A program made the position numbers and the translations under genes. From Arthrinium phaeospermum (taxonomy: Eukaryota > Ascomycota > Sordariomycetes > Amphisphaeriales > Apiosporaceae): a stretch of 64,000 nt of DNA. The notes beneath the pieces were generated by a model. It ran no database searches and was not told the DNA's origin. It was given only the letters and a program-made list of their open reading frames with translations. Positions 43,655 to 55,973 of this stretch are shown in pieces. The DNA is taken from assembly GCA_006503535.1 (NCBI GenBank), contig QYRS01000012.1, positions 744,001-808,000 on the forward strand, written 5' to 3'. The number at the start of each line of letters is the position of its first letter. Position 1 is the first letter of the stretch.

Positions 43655-46600
43655 GAGGCATGTCCTACAGGGTTGGTAAGAGTCAGGCGCGGCGAGACAG
43701 ATTCCTGTACCTCGGATAGAGTGGCCGTCCAAGTGAGATATGACTACAGACAGAGAGGTTCAAAGGCCAAGCAAAGCCTGCTGCCTGCGTATGGACTTGC
43801 TGGTTATGATGATAGAGTTCGAGGGCGATTTCGAGCTATGGACAGAACAGTATGGCGGCATGCAAGCCTCCCTTTTCGGGAGGGTTGGTAATGAGTCGTC
43901 CCTGTGCAAACGTGGACATGGCGGACTTATGCGATCAATCAGGACGACGGATAGTAGCGACAAAGAAAAAGCCTGCTGGTCAATGGCCCAAATAACCCCC
44001 CCATCTGATGCAAGCTGCTGCAAGAGGTAGTGGGGGGACGCCATACATTAGGTAGTGGCAGTCGGAGGCAGCGTGGGCGGCAAACCGAAAGGTAACGTAT
44101 CAAGTCTCGTGATCTTCAAGGCAACGCATAGATGGAAGCTGGCTGGTTCCGTCGTTGGCGGTGTGCAGTACGCGCATAAGGCACCGCGCACATAGTAGTA
44201 TGCGATGCTAGGGCCTCGAGCCGCCGATGCCCCATGACATGACGGATCGGAGGGCCATGCCTGGCCATGGCCATGCTATTCCAGACAATGACACATAACG
44301 AGTGAGGGGAAAACACGCACCTGCCCGCCTCGCCTCGCCTTAGGAGCTATTGTTGCGTACAGTAGTAGGTGCATGCGCCCATCAGGGGGAGGGGAGGGGT
44401 TGAAGAGACTTTTCCTGCGCCCGAAAAGGCGGAGGTGGTAGATCAGAACCGTCCCCTTGTACAAGTAGCAGGACTCGCACCACATGGCGAAGAGGCTGGC
44501 TGGCTAGAAGCCCCGGGTCTCCTCTTGGAATGAGGCCGGTCCCGGAAAATCGATCGATAGGGGAGCACTATTAGGGGCCGATGCACTCGGGGTGGCCCTG
44601 GATACAGCAGAGCCAGAACGGCCCCAGGGCAGATATCCAGGGCAGTACCCAGGGAACGATGGGACGTCACCTAATAGCGTGGCAGGAATCGTGAGCTAGC
44701 CAGACCCCCTTCTGCACGCCTGCATGTGTAGCACGAGAAAATTTCCAACAATTGGCGCCGAGGCGGAGAGGGCTTGCTTGAGGGAGGGGGGGGGGGCCTT
44801 GGGGGAAGAGGCAGGAACACTACATAATACCACTCTACACGTACTCAAGAAATTCATCGTGACGAGTGGAGAACCGTTGTGCTTCAAAATCAGGACAGCT
44901 GGATTGGTCGACGACCATTTGACCAGTCCAAGAAGCCGAAGCTGCATGATTGGTGGGGGTATTTGGCTGGGTGTCAAGTTGTTTGAGCGGCGAACCTTTT
45001 GCTTCAACGAAAGCAAGCCGGGTCGGGTACTAGGATCAGCGACCAATCTCGGTACTTCCACGCCTGATGCAGAAAATAAGATAAAATAATCAAATGCACA
45101 AGGGAAACTAATCTGGCAGTTTGCACGCGACCTCACGCGCTATCGAATGTCTGGTCCCTAAAAAATTACTTGGATGGCCCTGAATCGACACTTTTAGTAG
45201 TAGAGGCGCGCGGAATGAGCGAAGTAGGGGTCCAGATGGACGGCCGCGACGGATTCGTACCTAGGTAGGCAGTAGGTTATTCATAGTAACAAATTCCGGG
45301 CAATTTGGAGAAAGGAATGTGACGGTTGCGTCGCTTGGTCGCTGGTTGATGCGTGCGCTCGTTCATTGGGCTGGCTCTGTCTTGTACCTGTGCCTGTGCC
45401 GGAACAAGCCCAAGAAGGAACTTGGAACCTACGAACAGGGTGCGGGCATAAGGACGAGGAGCGAGTTTCTGATATGACGCATCAGATTAAGGATGCTCTC
45501 ATGGCTGCATGATGCGTTGGGCAGAGGAGAAGCCGATGTGAGTAATATTATTCTGTAGCATCCTGCTATCTTTCTTCGAGAAGGCTTCTCAAGCTTCTGT
45601 TCTGGGGATCGCCAATCAGATCCCAAGAGTCCCCAAGACCGCGTCGTACCGCGGGTACCATGTAGGGTAGGTGGTAGGGAAAAGGGGAAGGGAAATGCCT
45701 CCTGCCTCCTTCGCCCTGGCCGCCGAAGGCGAAGGGAATCATCTGCTTGGTTGCCATTGGCCTGGGCTCACATAATAAGAAGGCATGCATGTCCTTGTCC
45801 CTGTCGGGTTTGTTCGTCTGATGGAGGATGCTACTTTTGCGGCTGCAGCTGGCAATCCTACTCCTTGGGTGGTGCAGATGAAACGTCGCCAAAGTTCAGA
45901 GGTGAAATCCTGCTTTCCCGTATTGAACGGAAGGCCGGACTCCACCCCCAAATCCTGTCAACCTCGTAGTTTTTCGCAACACCATCGGAATCTGACAAGC
46001 GATGGTTGTGACCTGTGACCACCACGCCTGTAGTCATCCCCAGGCCTACATGTACGCACTTAGATACTTTTCTGGTGGCTAGGTCCGTTCTGGGCCAGCT
46101 TCGCCTGAAGAGGGTGTCACATCTGACTCTTCGCGTATTGCGATGATGATGTAGCCATGCGAATCATTGCTGGGTTTGCCCGGATCTTCGGGTGTGCTTG
46201 TGGTAGGGCTCACGAGCCAGTGAGCTTGCAGGAAGCAGGAAGGAGGGCCTGGGGACTCCGCTGAACACATCAAACTTCAGTGCCGCTGACGAACCGCTAG
46301 AACTCAGCCAACAGCAGAGCTTCAGGGTGCCAGTCTACCTAGCCAGTCCAAGTCCAGTCCTCTCTTTGCCACTGGTTGTCCCCACACCCGCCTTCTTTAT
46401 TATTGCACTTGCAATTCTCTGAATGCGGTCTGGCCATCTATTCGTGAGTGATGCACCACCCGACACCGACACTACTACGTACATACTTTCCCGCTGGTGA
46501 TGTCAGCTGTGCAAGGCCGTACTGTAGTCTGGGCTGAAGAGTAGCCCCCCAAGGCAGTAGGGACATCAACAAGACACCGGACTAACCAAACAGCCAGGCT

Positions 46601-47060
46601 TCCCCCGCCGCCTGGCAATTGATACAATAATCGTATGTACGAGCAATCGAGTAATTATTGCACTCGCGTAATTAAATACTATATACCTCGGTTGTTTATT
46701 GCTACTGATTATTCCATTCGAGTGCTTTAAGCACGGGCGATTAGCCTGGTTATTCCGGTGTCTATTTGATGTCACTTCTGCCCAAGGGAAGGCTGTGTGA
46801 TTGGACACATGCTCATTAACTAAGCCGGTGAGGTTCCCCGGTTCCTCAAGCTCTCCAGTCGCGCTGGCGCCAGCGGCACTTTCTCGACTTGGCAAGACGG
46901 GCCCCGTGTTTCGAGCAGGCATCCAAGCACCGAGCTCATGGGGTTCCTGTTTGTACAGGTGGCGCATTTACACATTGACAAGCAGTTGGCACACACACGC
47001 GCACAAGGAAGCATAGCAAGCAGACAGAAGGGTGCTTTTTTCACGTGAACGAACAGCCTG

Positions 47061-47106
47061 CCACAGGCACAGGCACAGGCACAGGGTAGGGTAGGGTAGG
47101 GTAGGG
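47061..47106 (+). repeat. GGCACA repeats joined to GGGTA repeats
   Basis: Tandem GGCACA units are followed at 47084-47106 by GGGTAGGGTAGGGTAGGGTAGGG. Five GGG runs at this spacing can form a G-quadruplex. The unit is GGGTA, not the canonical TTAGGG telomere repeat. Confidence 0.85.
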
Positions 47107-47616
47107 CCTTTTGCGCTGTCCCAGAGCCCATTCACGGGCAACAGGCTTTCTGGAGGGTGTGGTCTCCAATGATTTGCCGAAGTTGCCTGGACCCTGGCCA
47201 GTGTTTGGTGTCATGGAACAAATATGAGGTTCATCCGTGCTTGCCGAGTTCTAATTCGGCATCTTGAGCGCGAAAAAACGGTAATACACCTGACACAGAA
47301 CGTACTCCCCAGCAAACCTTGGTCCAATACCACCTCTTGCCTTCCCCAAACGTGTCAGCACAAACAATCAAAGATATTGAATTGAATCATTCAATTCTCC
47401 GGGGCGATCATCAAGTCCAAAACAGCCTAGGTTAGATGGGGGGAGGGAGCATTAATGAAGCAATGCGTAGGCCCTGGACGTTCCGGATATTACATATCAT
47501 TACAGTACTTGCAGGTCCGGGATTTATTAGCTTCGCATTCACCCAAGCCGTAATGTAAGAAAAACAGGCGTACAACCGGCAACGGTTCTTCCAGCTGGCG
47601 TGTATTCGCTGAAGCC

Positions 47617-47648
47617 CACGTTTTCACGTTTTCACGTTTTCACGTTTT
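47617..47648 (+). repeat. Four tandem copies of CACGTTTT
   Basis: A perfect 8-bp unit repeated four times in intergenic DNA. Confidence 0.9.
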
Positions 47649-48120
47649 GGGTCGCCAGAGCTCATGCGAGACTTTGATGCTGCTTTGAACTCTATGCGAA
47701 GTTATCACAAATCACCCCCACCGGTTGAGGATAGATAGACATTGTAGACCCAACGTACGGTACACGCACCTCCACTTGCCCTGCTCAAATCGACTCACAG
47801 GTGAGGAAACGGAGAACGGAAGCGAAGCAGATGGCAATCTACAGGTGCAAAGACACGACGAATGGTTCCTTGCTGAGGAATCCGTCTGGCAGACTGGATT
47901 AGGCCGAGCAATTTCCTCCAACGACGCGTCTCGGTAGTCTGCTGCTTTTGGAGTGGATCGCGCCTCTAGCCTGCCACCTACTTTACTCCAGGTAGTTCGG
48001 CCTTGGTGCTCCGGGCAACAGCTAATGCCTGCTACTACTTTACGACTGTGATCGGCACACTCCTTCTGCCACACTAAGGGTACGTGTATGTGTATAAATA
48101 AACGTCAATGCGCCGCAATG

Positions 48121-51100
48121 TACTAAAAAATAGGGTTTAGTTAAATTAATCTGTTTTAAGTGTATTACTATTTAAATATAGCTATTTTAACTACCTTTCG
48201 TTTTTTTAATATTAATTATATATTATTATCTTTTAATATTTAATTAATATAATAAATAATATATAATAATATAGATTAATTTATTAGCTCGTTTAATTAG
48301 CGATTTAACGAGGTTAGTAAACTATTAGGGATTTCCGGAATAATTCGGCACCGGTTCCGAAAGCCCTTAAAAGTTCTTCCCTTCTATATATACAGCCCGA
48401 TATACTAACACCTCCTATAACTACTCCTACTACCTCTCGTATTTTACTAAGCGAAAGGTAAATAAAGAATAATATATAGAGAATAATAACGCGCTAGGGT
48501 CGTATTAGGAGAAAGAAAATTAGATTTCATCTAACCTTTATAGTTAGAACTTAGTTTATAGATTAATTTTTTTAATATTTTCGAAAGGGTTTTTTAATGT
48601 AATAACCGCGGTTAAGGTTAAAGTTTAGGAGAGGGTTAAAGAGAAAGCCGAAATAAGGTTTTTAAATTTTAAATAAAGGGAGGGTAAATTAAGTTTAAAT
48701 TTACGGCGTTACGAAGAGGTATAAGGATTGGAAAATTATTAAGAATAAGTCCGGTATATATCTCGCGATAAGATAAGGCTAACAGTTATATATCTATTAG
48801 GTTTCGTTCGCTAAGGTTTAGAGATAAGGATGAAAGCAAGGTAAAAGTAGCTTGTTGGATAAGGTATAAGCCGCTCGGCGACGAGGAGGTATACGCCGAA
48901 GTGTTTTAGAGGGAGGCAGCAATAGGACAGTATATTATTTTTTAGCGGCGAAGAGGACCGTATTCTAGAATAAAAGCTTTATCCTAACTTAGATTTTATT
49001 AAGGAGGACTTATTAATACTAACCCAGGCGATAACTTTAAGATAACTTAGAAATACGTTTTATAAGTTAAAGTTAGTAGGAGGTCCAGGCATTTAGTAAT
49101 ATATCTTCCTAAAAGCCGCCAGCAAGACCAACCTGCCGAGCCAAGGCCTAAAAAAAGGGAAATACCAGCTATTTAACTTTAATATAGCGATCGATTATAT
49201 CGAGGATATACTAATTAATACTATATTAAATAGATTAAAGGAATAAGAATAAATACTAGTTAATTATAAAATCGTGTAGAATTTACGGCTTAATATAGTA
49301 ATATTACATTTAAAAAATAATTAATATAAATTAAGGTTCTTAAAAAAATTATTATAATAAAAGAATTAATAGTTATTAATAAGAAATTAGTATTAATATT
49401 AAGGTGTGTATTAATAGATAAGTAGGACTAAATTACTTTAAAACGCCGATTTTAAATGTATATAGGTGTTAATTGCTAGAAATAGGTTTAGATTACTCTA
49501 AAACGTTAATTTTAAGCTAAATAATAAGCTTTATTACTAGTTTTATTACTCTATATCGATTTTAAATAAGATATCTAACAATAATAATTTCCTTTTCACC
49601 CCCGCGTAATTAATTATTTATTTTTTTTTACATTAATTAAGCTTAATTAATTAATTCCATTAAATTTTAACGTTTTCCGGCTAAAAAATTAAAGTGTAGT
49701 GATCATTTATAATATTATAATTCCAGGGTCTACATTTAATTAGCGGCTTTAGTAATAAAGCGTAGTTTTAATTTATAGTTTAAATTTACCGATTTTATTA
49801 CCTAAAATAAGGCGATAATTAATAGTTTAATAAGTTATAATTTTATACTAAAAGTTTATATTTAAAAATTAATTAATTACTCCCTTTCGAGTTAATTTCT
49901 TCTCTTAAACCCTTTTAATAACCTGCCGGCGTACTTTTACCGGCCCTTTTAATCCGATTAAAGTCTTATAACGTTGCCGAATTATTACTAATCGAGCTCG
50001 TTACCGGTTAGTTAGGTTGGCCGGCTCATCGGTCGGCTCAACACCATCCAGCTTAATAAAATTCTAAAGGCTATAATAAGTATATATAATCCGAATTTAC
50101 GTTTATAGGCTATATTTTAAAATAATATATTTAATAATTTTAAATTTTTTTTTAACTTAATCGAAACCGTACTCGATTATATTACGAATTTAAGCGTGGC
50201 GATAGTTATACTTTTTTTTTATAGTTTTTAGTTAACGTCTACTAGCTTATTATTTTTAGAGATATACTTAATATTATATAGTGTAGCGATCCCTTTTTAT
50301 ATACCGAATTTAATATTTATTAAGTAATACCTACCTGTCGGTATAATAAAGTTTTTAGTTAACGCTTCGTTTAATAAGGTAACATCATTTATATTCCCTT
50401 TGGTACCGATTAATATATAACTAAAGATACTATTCGGCTGTATAATAATAAACATATTTTAATTAATTTCTCCATAACGGTCGTATCATTTTTTTTACCT
50501 TGATATAGGAATATAGTATATATAAATGCTGTCGATCGAACCGATAGTTATTAAATTTAAACTTATTACTTTTTAATTCTATTTCCGGCGTAAAGTAATT
50601 AGGGTTTAATAACTGTATAAAGGATTTAAATAGGTTTATTAAATAAAAAAGTATTTGAAACGTTTTAATAACTAAACTTTACATTATTTCGAACCGGTTT
50701 ACTATAATGCGTTACGATACGTTTTATGTTAATATAAATAACGTTATTAATATCTTTTAAACGGTAGGTTTATATTTTAACCCTTTTAAGCCGGCGTTCC
50801 TAAGCCACTTTATTAACTTTCTAAATAATCTTTAATCTATTTTAAATATTATAGAATTTAGTGGAGGGGAAATTTAATATTTTTTTAGTAATTTAACGAG
50901 CGTGTTATAGCCCTTTTTCGTTATTTATATTACGATATAAATAAGGGCGACGATAATACGGCCGGCGTTAATTAAAAAATGTTAAAGTACCGCACTTACT
51001 CCTAAACAGAACGCCGCCTTTAATAATAACTTTTTATTTATTAATACGATTTATTAAATTTTAGTATATTTAGTGCGATTTTTATATAAAATAATAAGTT

Positions 51101-51330
51101 TTTTTTAACTTTTTAATATTATAAATATCGGTTTATTAAAGGTAATTTCTACTATCGGCTAGTCCGAAGTATTAATTAATTAAAAAAAGGAAAGTAGTAA
51201 ATTTATTATTATTTACAATTAAATTTAAATTTAATATAAAGAGGGTATAAATTTTACTTTATATAAGTTATATAAAGGTATTAGGGTTATTTTCTTACTT
51301 AAAACAGGTTTAGTTTTTTATAAAATTAAT
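48121..51330. repeat. AT-rich block, probable RIP-mutated transposon relic
   Basis: Base composition changes abruptly at both ends. Inside, A and T dominate, CA and TG dinucleotides look scarce while TA is common, and stop codons fill all six frames, so no frame of 60 codons survives. This is the known signature of repeat-induced point mutation (CpA to TpA) acting on duplicated DNA. I cannot name the original element. The two edges share a loosely similar GGTTTAGTT...AAATTAATC string, which might be degraded terminal repeats. Confidence 0.8.
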
Positions 51331-54300
51331 CACACCCAGGGGTAAATATATCTGTACGGTGGCAGAAGAGCAAATCTGGAAAACTAACTGAAAAACAGGT
51401 CTCTGCCGATCACAGTTTACACAAGCATGAAATCTTCAGGGTCCAGTGGCCCAGGGCTCGAAATGCAGGAAAAAAGAAAGAAACGGAGCAGCCCTGGCCA
51501 GAACTTCCAATAGTCTAAGCTGCATGAGGCATGGACGCGCTCTAGGGCACGCTATCTTGTACCGTTGAGTCGGTGAGACCATCCCAGGAGACCATCCCAA
51601 AACGTTCATGATCTTCGAATGAGTAAGTATATCCGTACACACTGACACCTACTCTGTACTCTCAATAATCCATCTAGTAGTACTCCGTAGCCGTGTCGTT
51701 TATTACGCAACCACCAGACAGCGCTCGATGGCTGATCAATCGTGATTGACGCCTGGGCTACCTTGTATTGCATCGTCCATCATCTAAGCAGCCAGATGGA
51801 GGGCTTTGCTTCGTTGGGCTGTAAAATACTTGTCGACATGGGGGTGAGACCGGTTACCAAACCACTCGCATGCCGTGCGCGAGATGTCTGCAACATACGA
51901 AACGATGCAATGGGATTGATCGACCAGGCTATTCCAAGAACATCTTGCCATCGCCTCGTATCAAAATGGGGACCTGGCTCGCTGGGCCTCGGGGTTTTTT
52001 TGCGACTTTTTTTTCTTTCTTTTTTTTTTCCTCCGTATTTTTGGACCTCGATGCCCAGCCTTCCCGTGCTACGCTTCAGATCTTGCTTGCTTGCGTTTGG
52101 GTAGGTTCCGTTTTGCTAGATCCGTTTTCCGTGCCGATACAAGGTCATACCCCATCGAAAAAAAAGTGACAGGGTGCCGGGACAAGCATGGACTCCCATG
52201 GAGCAGTGATGGGAGAAATAAACGCCTCCTCCAAGCCAAAAGCCCCAGGAGTGGGCCTGGAGAATGGATTGGATTGATACACCTCGCGTGTACCTCCCCA
52301 CCCCGACGTGTATTAGCAAGCAGACACTGGCGGGCACAGAGCCGACTCGGGCCAATGCGCACAGGGCTCTTCTGCACTGAGCCGAGTGAGTGCGTATGAG
52401 GAAGGGCCTTCCTGGCGGTCGTGATGAATCGTTGTATCGATAGATTCGGCGACACACGTATCCTTACTACTGGGTCGAACCGGCCGGCTCGAAAACTTCA
52501 CTTTTCCATGCGTGCGTAGATATGAGTGAATACGCTCTCATGCACAATGCATCTTATGGCACGAGTCAAGAGAAATATTTATTACGTGCGTAGGTTAGTA
52601 GAGATTGGTCAGATTAAGCACAGGAGAGAAGAATCGTCATCGAACGTTAGATGACCCTGTGAAGAGGAAAAGTCGAGAGAGAAAAAAAAAAAATCATTAT
52701 CAGCTGCATGCTACTGTAGACGGTACGTACAAACTTACAACTCGAATACCCGCAGCATTCAGTGGCCCTTGCTTCGATGGGTTTTGGACTGGGCCCCGCC
52801 CCTGACCCTCCATGATTCCTTGTACCGTTACTGGTCCGTCCAAATAACCCTTGTCGCCGCCGAGCTCAGGACGGTACTCAGGAGCAGGCAAAGTGGACCA
52901 AATTGGGGTTTGGTTTGGATTTTATCTCACCTGGTCATTCCTCCACCTCCTCCGTCACTCACTGACTGTCCATCCCACCCGCCCAGCAGCGCCAGTCATC
53001 AGTGCTGGGCTCCAGTCTGGTTCCTGTAGTCTGTAGTGGCTCCATTCGACCACCACCACCATCCCAAGCAGCAGCAGTCTCAAAAAGTACTCTTCCTCGA
53101 GTCCCTCCCACCCCAGTCTCTCACATCCGACTCTCCCTCCCACTCCCCATCACCTCTCCCCTCTACCTCGAACTCCGCGACTGGTCATTTCAAGTTGGCA
53201 AAGGACCAATCGAAGAACTGATTCATTGAGGTAAACCGGCGTCTGGATTCAGGTTTTCCCCCCCTCTCTACTCCGTACGATCCGCCCACGATCGAACTCC
53301 CTCGGGACCAGAGACCAAAGTCGAAAAAGCGCTACCCAAGCCAAACGCTCGGCTCAGCCCAGCTTGTCTTATTCGGCTCGCTCGCTCGCACACCGGTTGC
53401 TGTGCAGAGACGCCTGTGCTGAGGACCTGAGGACGGACCAATTCGCACCTCTCTCCTCTCTTTCGACTGAACACTGGAGTGTGGAAAAAGCGACCTGCTT
53501 TCTCTTTTCTTCTGCTTGCTCCTCCCACCAACGCTGCCTTTCTTGACTGGAGGGCCCCCTTGGAAAGGACGACAGAACCGAGAGAAGAGTCGCCCCTACG
53601 AATCATTTCAACGGACATTCACCATCTGCCTTCGAGGTCGTTTACGGTTGTTTGTGTGGTAGCAGGGCTTCATTGTCAGCTTCTACCACTTCACCAGGTG
53701 AGCCTTTGATTTTCTATTTCGTCGTATTGACCGAGAATATTCGCCTTTCAAAAAGCTTGCCTGCACTGCACTGCCTCTCCCCTGCCGGTTTGGATTGCCC
53801 GTCGATTTCGAGTTTGGACGTACCCACTACATTCACGCATGCGAAATTGTTCGTCCAGTGATCCCACTAGTCTGCCACACTCCCAAGCACCCCCCCGGAC
53901 CGCCTACGACACGACACGCATCTTCTCATTTCCCGACTGTTTTGATAGTTGGTGTCGCATCCTGGTCACAGGAAAAGTCACCTACGACTCATGCGGCTTC
54001 CTCCATTTGCCATTAGCCTTTACCTCGGATTGCAGACTGGTCGGAAAATTTTCTTTTCTTTCCCATAGTTATATCTTTCCGCTGGGGTCAGTTGGGAGCT
54101 TGTTGGTTTGACAACGCCGCGTCGTTGACAAACTCTTTTGGCCATATCTGCAACTCCACAAGCCAGAGGCGGCCTATCCTCAAGTGTTGTTCGAATTTGG
54201 CTTTTTTCCCCCTTGGTCTCCGACATTCCTCATTAATTCTCAGATTCCCTTGTCGTCCGTTTCTTGACAACTCAGACACACAGACCATTGTGTCTGCCAT

Positions 54301-54732
54301 TCCTACATTTGTTTCATTCGCCTGCTTTGTGCTGCACCAGTACGAACAATAGCATACTAATCCGGAACAATGACCTCAGTGCTTTAGAGTTTTCCTCGGA
54401 ACTACCCTACTTCTACTGTTCATATCGTGCCCATCGCGCCGATATAACGATACCTTCTGGTCGACTTAACTGTCTGACTTGAAAAATTCCCTTACGACCA
54501 ACGTTTCTCGGATCCTACGATTTCGGCAACCCCGACTTGCGAGACCCATCTTCATAACACAAGCCGACTTGATATATCCATAGTAGCATCAAGACAGTCT
54601 TGTTTAGAAGATTCGGTCGACACAGGCACATCAAATACCTGCTGCCCAATCTCTGCATCCGACTCTATATCTAAACATCGATATACCGTTTCCCTTTTGT
54701 TTTCGAGACATCCGTACACGAAAAACAAACAT
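51331..54732. other. Intergenic, with long pyrimidine-rich leader of the cyclin gene
   Basis: 51.3-52.9 kb shows no gene. From about 52.9 kb to the cyclin the plus strand is strongly C/T-rich with many short upstream open frames, suggesting a long 5' untranslated leader or promoter. I see no conserved protein here. Confidence 0.4.
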
Positions 54733-55973
54733 ATGGCTGGAGGCAACCAATAGATTCTCCTCAACCGCGGAATCTCTCCGACAGCCAGTCTCTTCAGCCC
54801 TGGTCACGCAGCCAACCACCGAGACCAATAACATTTGCTGCCCAAACTCATCTCTCCAGGCGCTCGAAGCAGAACACCTTCACTCCGACAAAGGTCCTCG
54901 TAAGATCTTTGACGGAGCCTTTATCCAACCGCCATGATGCCGGGTGGTGTGTGTGCCGTCCTCGATTATGAGGTTGAAATTATGGCGGAGTATGTGGCCG
55001 AGATGGCAATGCGCGTCGTCCTGCCAAACTCCTGTCACCGTCGCCTTCCGCAAATTCGTCTCCCAGATCCTCACGTCAACACGCTTGCCAAGTACGACAA
55101 TCTTCTCGGTATGAACTATTTGGCTAAGAGGGTCACACCCTCAAGCACCTTGGCCGCACCTTCAAGCCAAACGAGGGTGAGGTCTGGCGTCTGCTTACTG
55201 TGTCCTTGTTGCTGGGCAGTAAGTTTCTCGACGACAACACCTTCCAGAACCGTTCTTGGTCCGAGGTGAGCGGGATCCCTGTCCAGGAGCTCAACCGGAT
55301 GGAAACCGAGTGGCTCGTCCACATGAACTGGTCATTGTATGTCAACCTCGACGAGAGCGGTGACTATAATGCCTGGTTGAGCAGCTGGAAGGAGTGGCGG
55401 GCAACCAAGGAGAGAGAGCAGATGGCCCATCACCATCTGTCTCAGGTCGCTGCTCGCGAGCGCCTTGTCCCGTTGGTCACCATGCGGCCGGATCCTCGTA
55501 TCCGCAACCACTCCATTGGCTACGAAGGCTGGACACCAGAGGAGTCCAATGAATTTGAGCGTTTGCAACAAACCCGCAACAAATTCCGTCCTCGCGAGAA
55601 TTCATGGCAAAGCCAATATCAGAACACTTGGGCTACTGATCCTCTGACACCCCCCGATTCTGGCTACGGTACCCCCGAGTACCTGAACTCCGCTGCAGCG
55701 CTCAACTCACGCTACAACGACTGGTTTGGCTCTGCCGTGTCGGCGGGATACGCCAACAATCGAAGCTATCATGGATCGAACATGTCTCATCATCACGGTG
55801 CCTATGGCAACCGAGCATCTCATTACCAACAGCCATTCTTCGGACACTACGGTGGCCACGGTACTTGGGATTCGAACGTTGCCGACTGCAGTTGCCCTCA
55901 ATGCATGTCATCCCTCCAGAAGCCAGCTCATTACTTTCACCACAATTCCTATGGCCAGCCTGTTATGGGTTGA
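54733..55973 (+). CDS. Pho80/Pcl-type cyclin, frame broken several times
   Basis: A cyclin, the activating partner of a cyclin-dependent kinase. Conserved residues read in order, but in changing frames: SLRQPVSSALVTQPTTETN and GPRKIFDGAFIQP (54752-54930); GGVCAVLDYEVEIMAEYVA and EMAMRVVLPN (from 54934); FRKFVSQILTSTRLPSTT (around 55046-55099); LGMNYLAKRV (around 55105); LKHLGRTFKPNEGEVWRLL then SLLLGSKFLDDNTFQNRSW (from 55137, open to 55973). Each switch can be mended by one base, the second also by two; I see no intron signals at the switches. The C-terminal half is intact, with a His/Tyr/Ser-rich disordered tail and a CSCPQC motif. The likely start is ATG 54733 (MAGG), though a frame step is also needed right after it. 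Either the base calls are wrong or the gene has recently died. Confidence 0.75.

Larger units (their letters stand above)
39697..48120. other. Long gene-free region with tandem repeats
   Basis: About 8.4 kb with no open frame that I can support as a gene and no tRNA or rRNA. It contains a 175/181-bp tandem duplication (43299-43654), a 15-bp tandem repeat (41445-41474), a GGCACA/GGGTA repeat stretch (47061-47106) and four copies of CACGTTTT (47617-47648). Many short GTAGGT- and GCAG-rich stretches look like ordinary fungal intergenic DNA. Non-coding transcripts could lie here unseen. Confidence 0.4.

Noticed and set aside
47084..47106. Internal telomere
   Set aside because: The unit is GGGTA rather than TTAGGG, only about four copies, and normal intergenic DNA lies on both sides.
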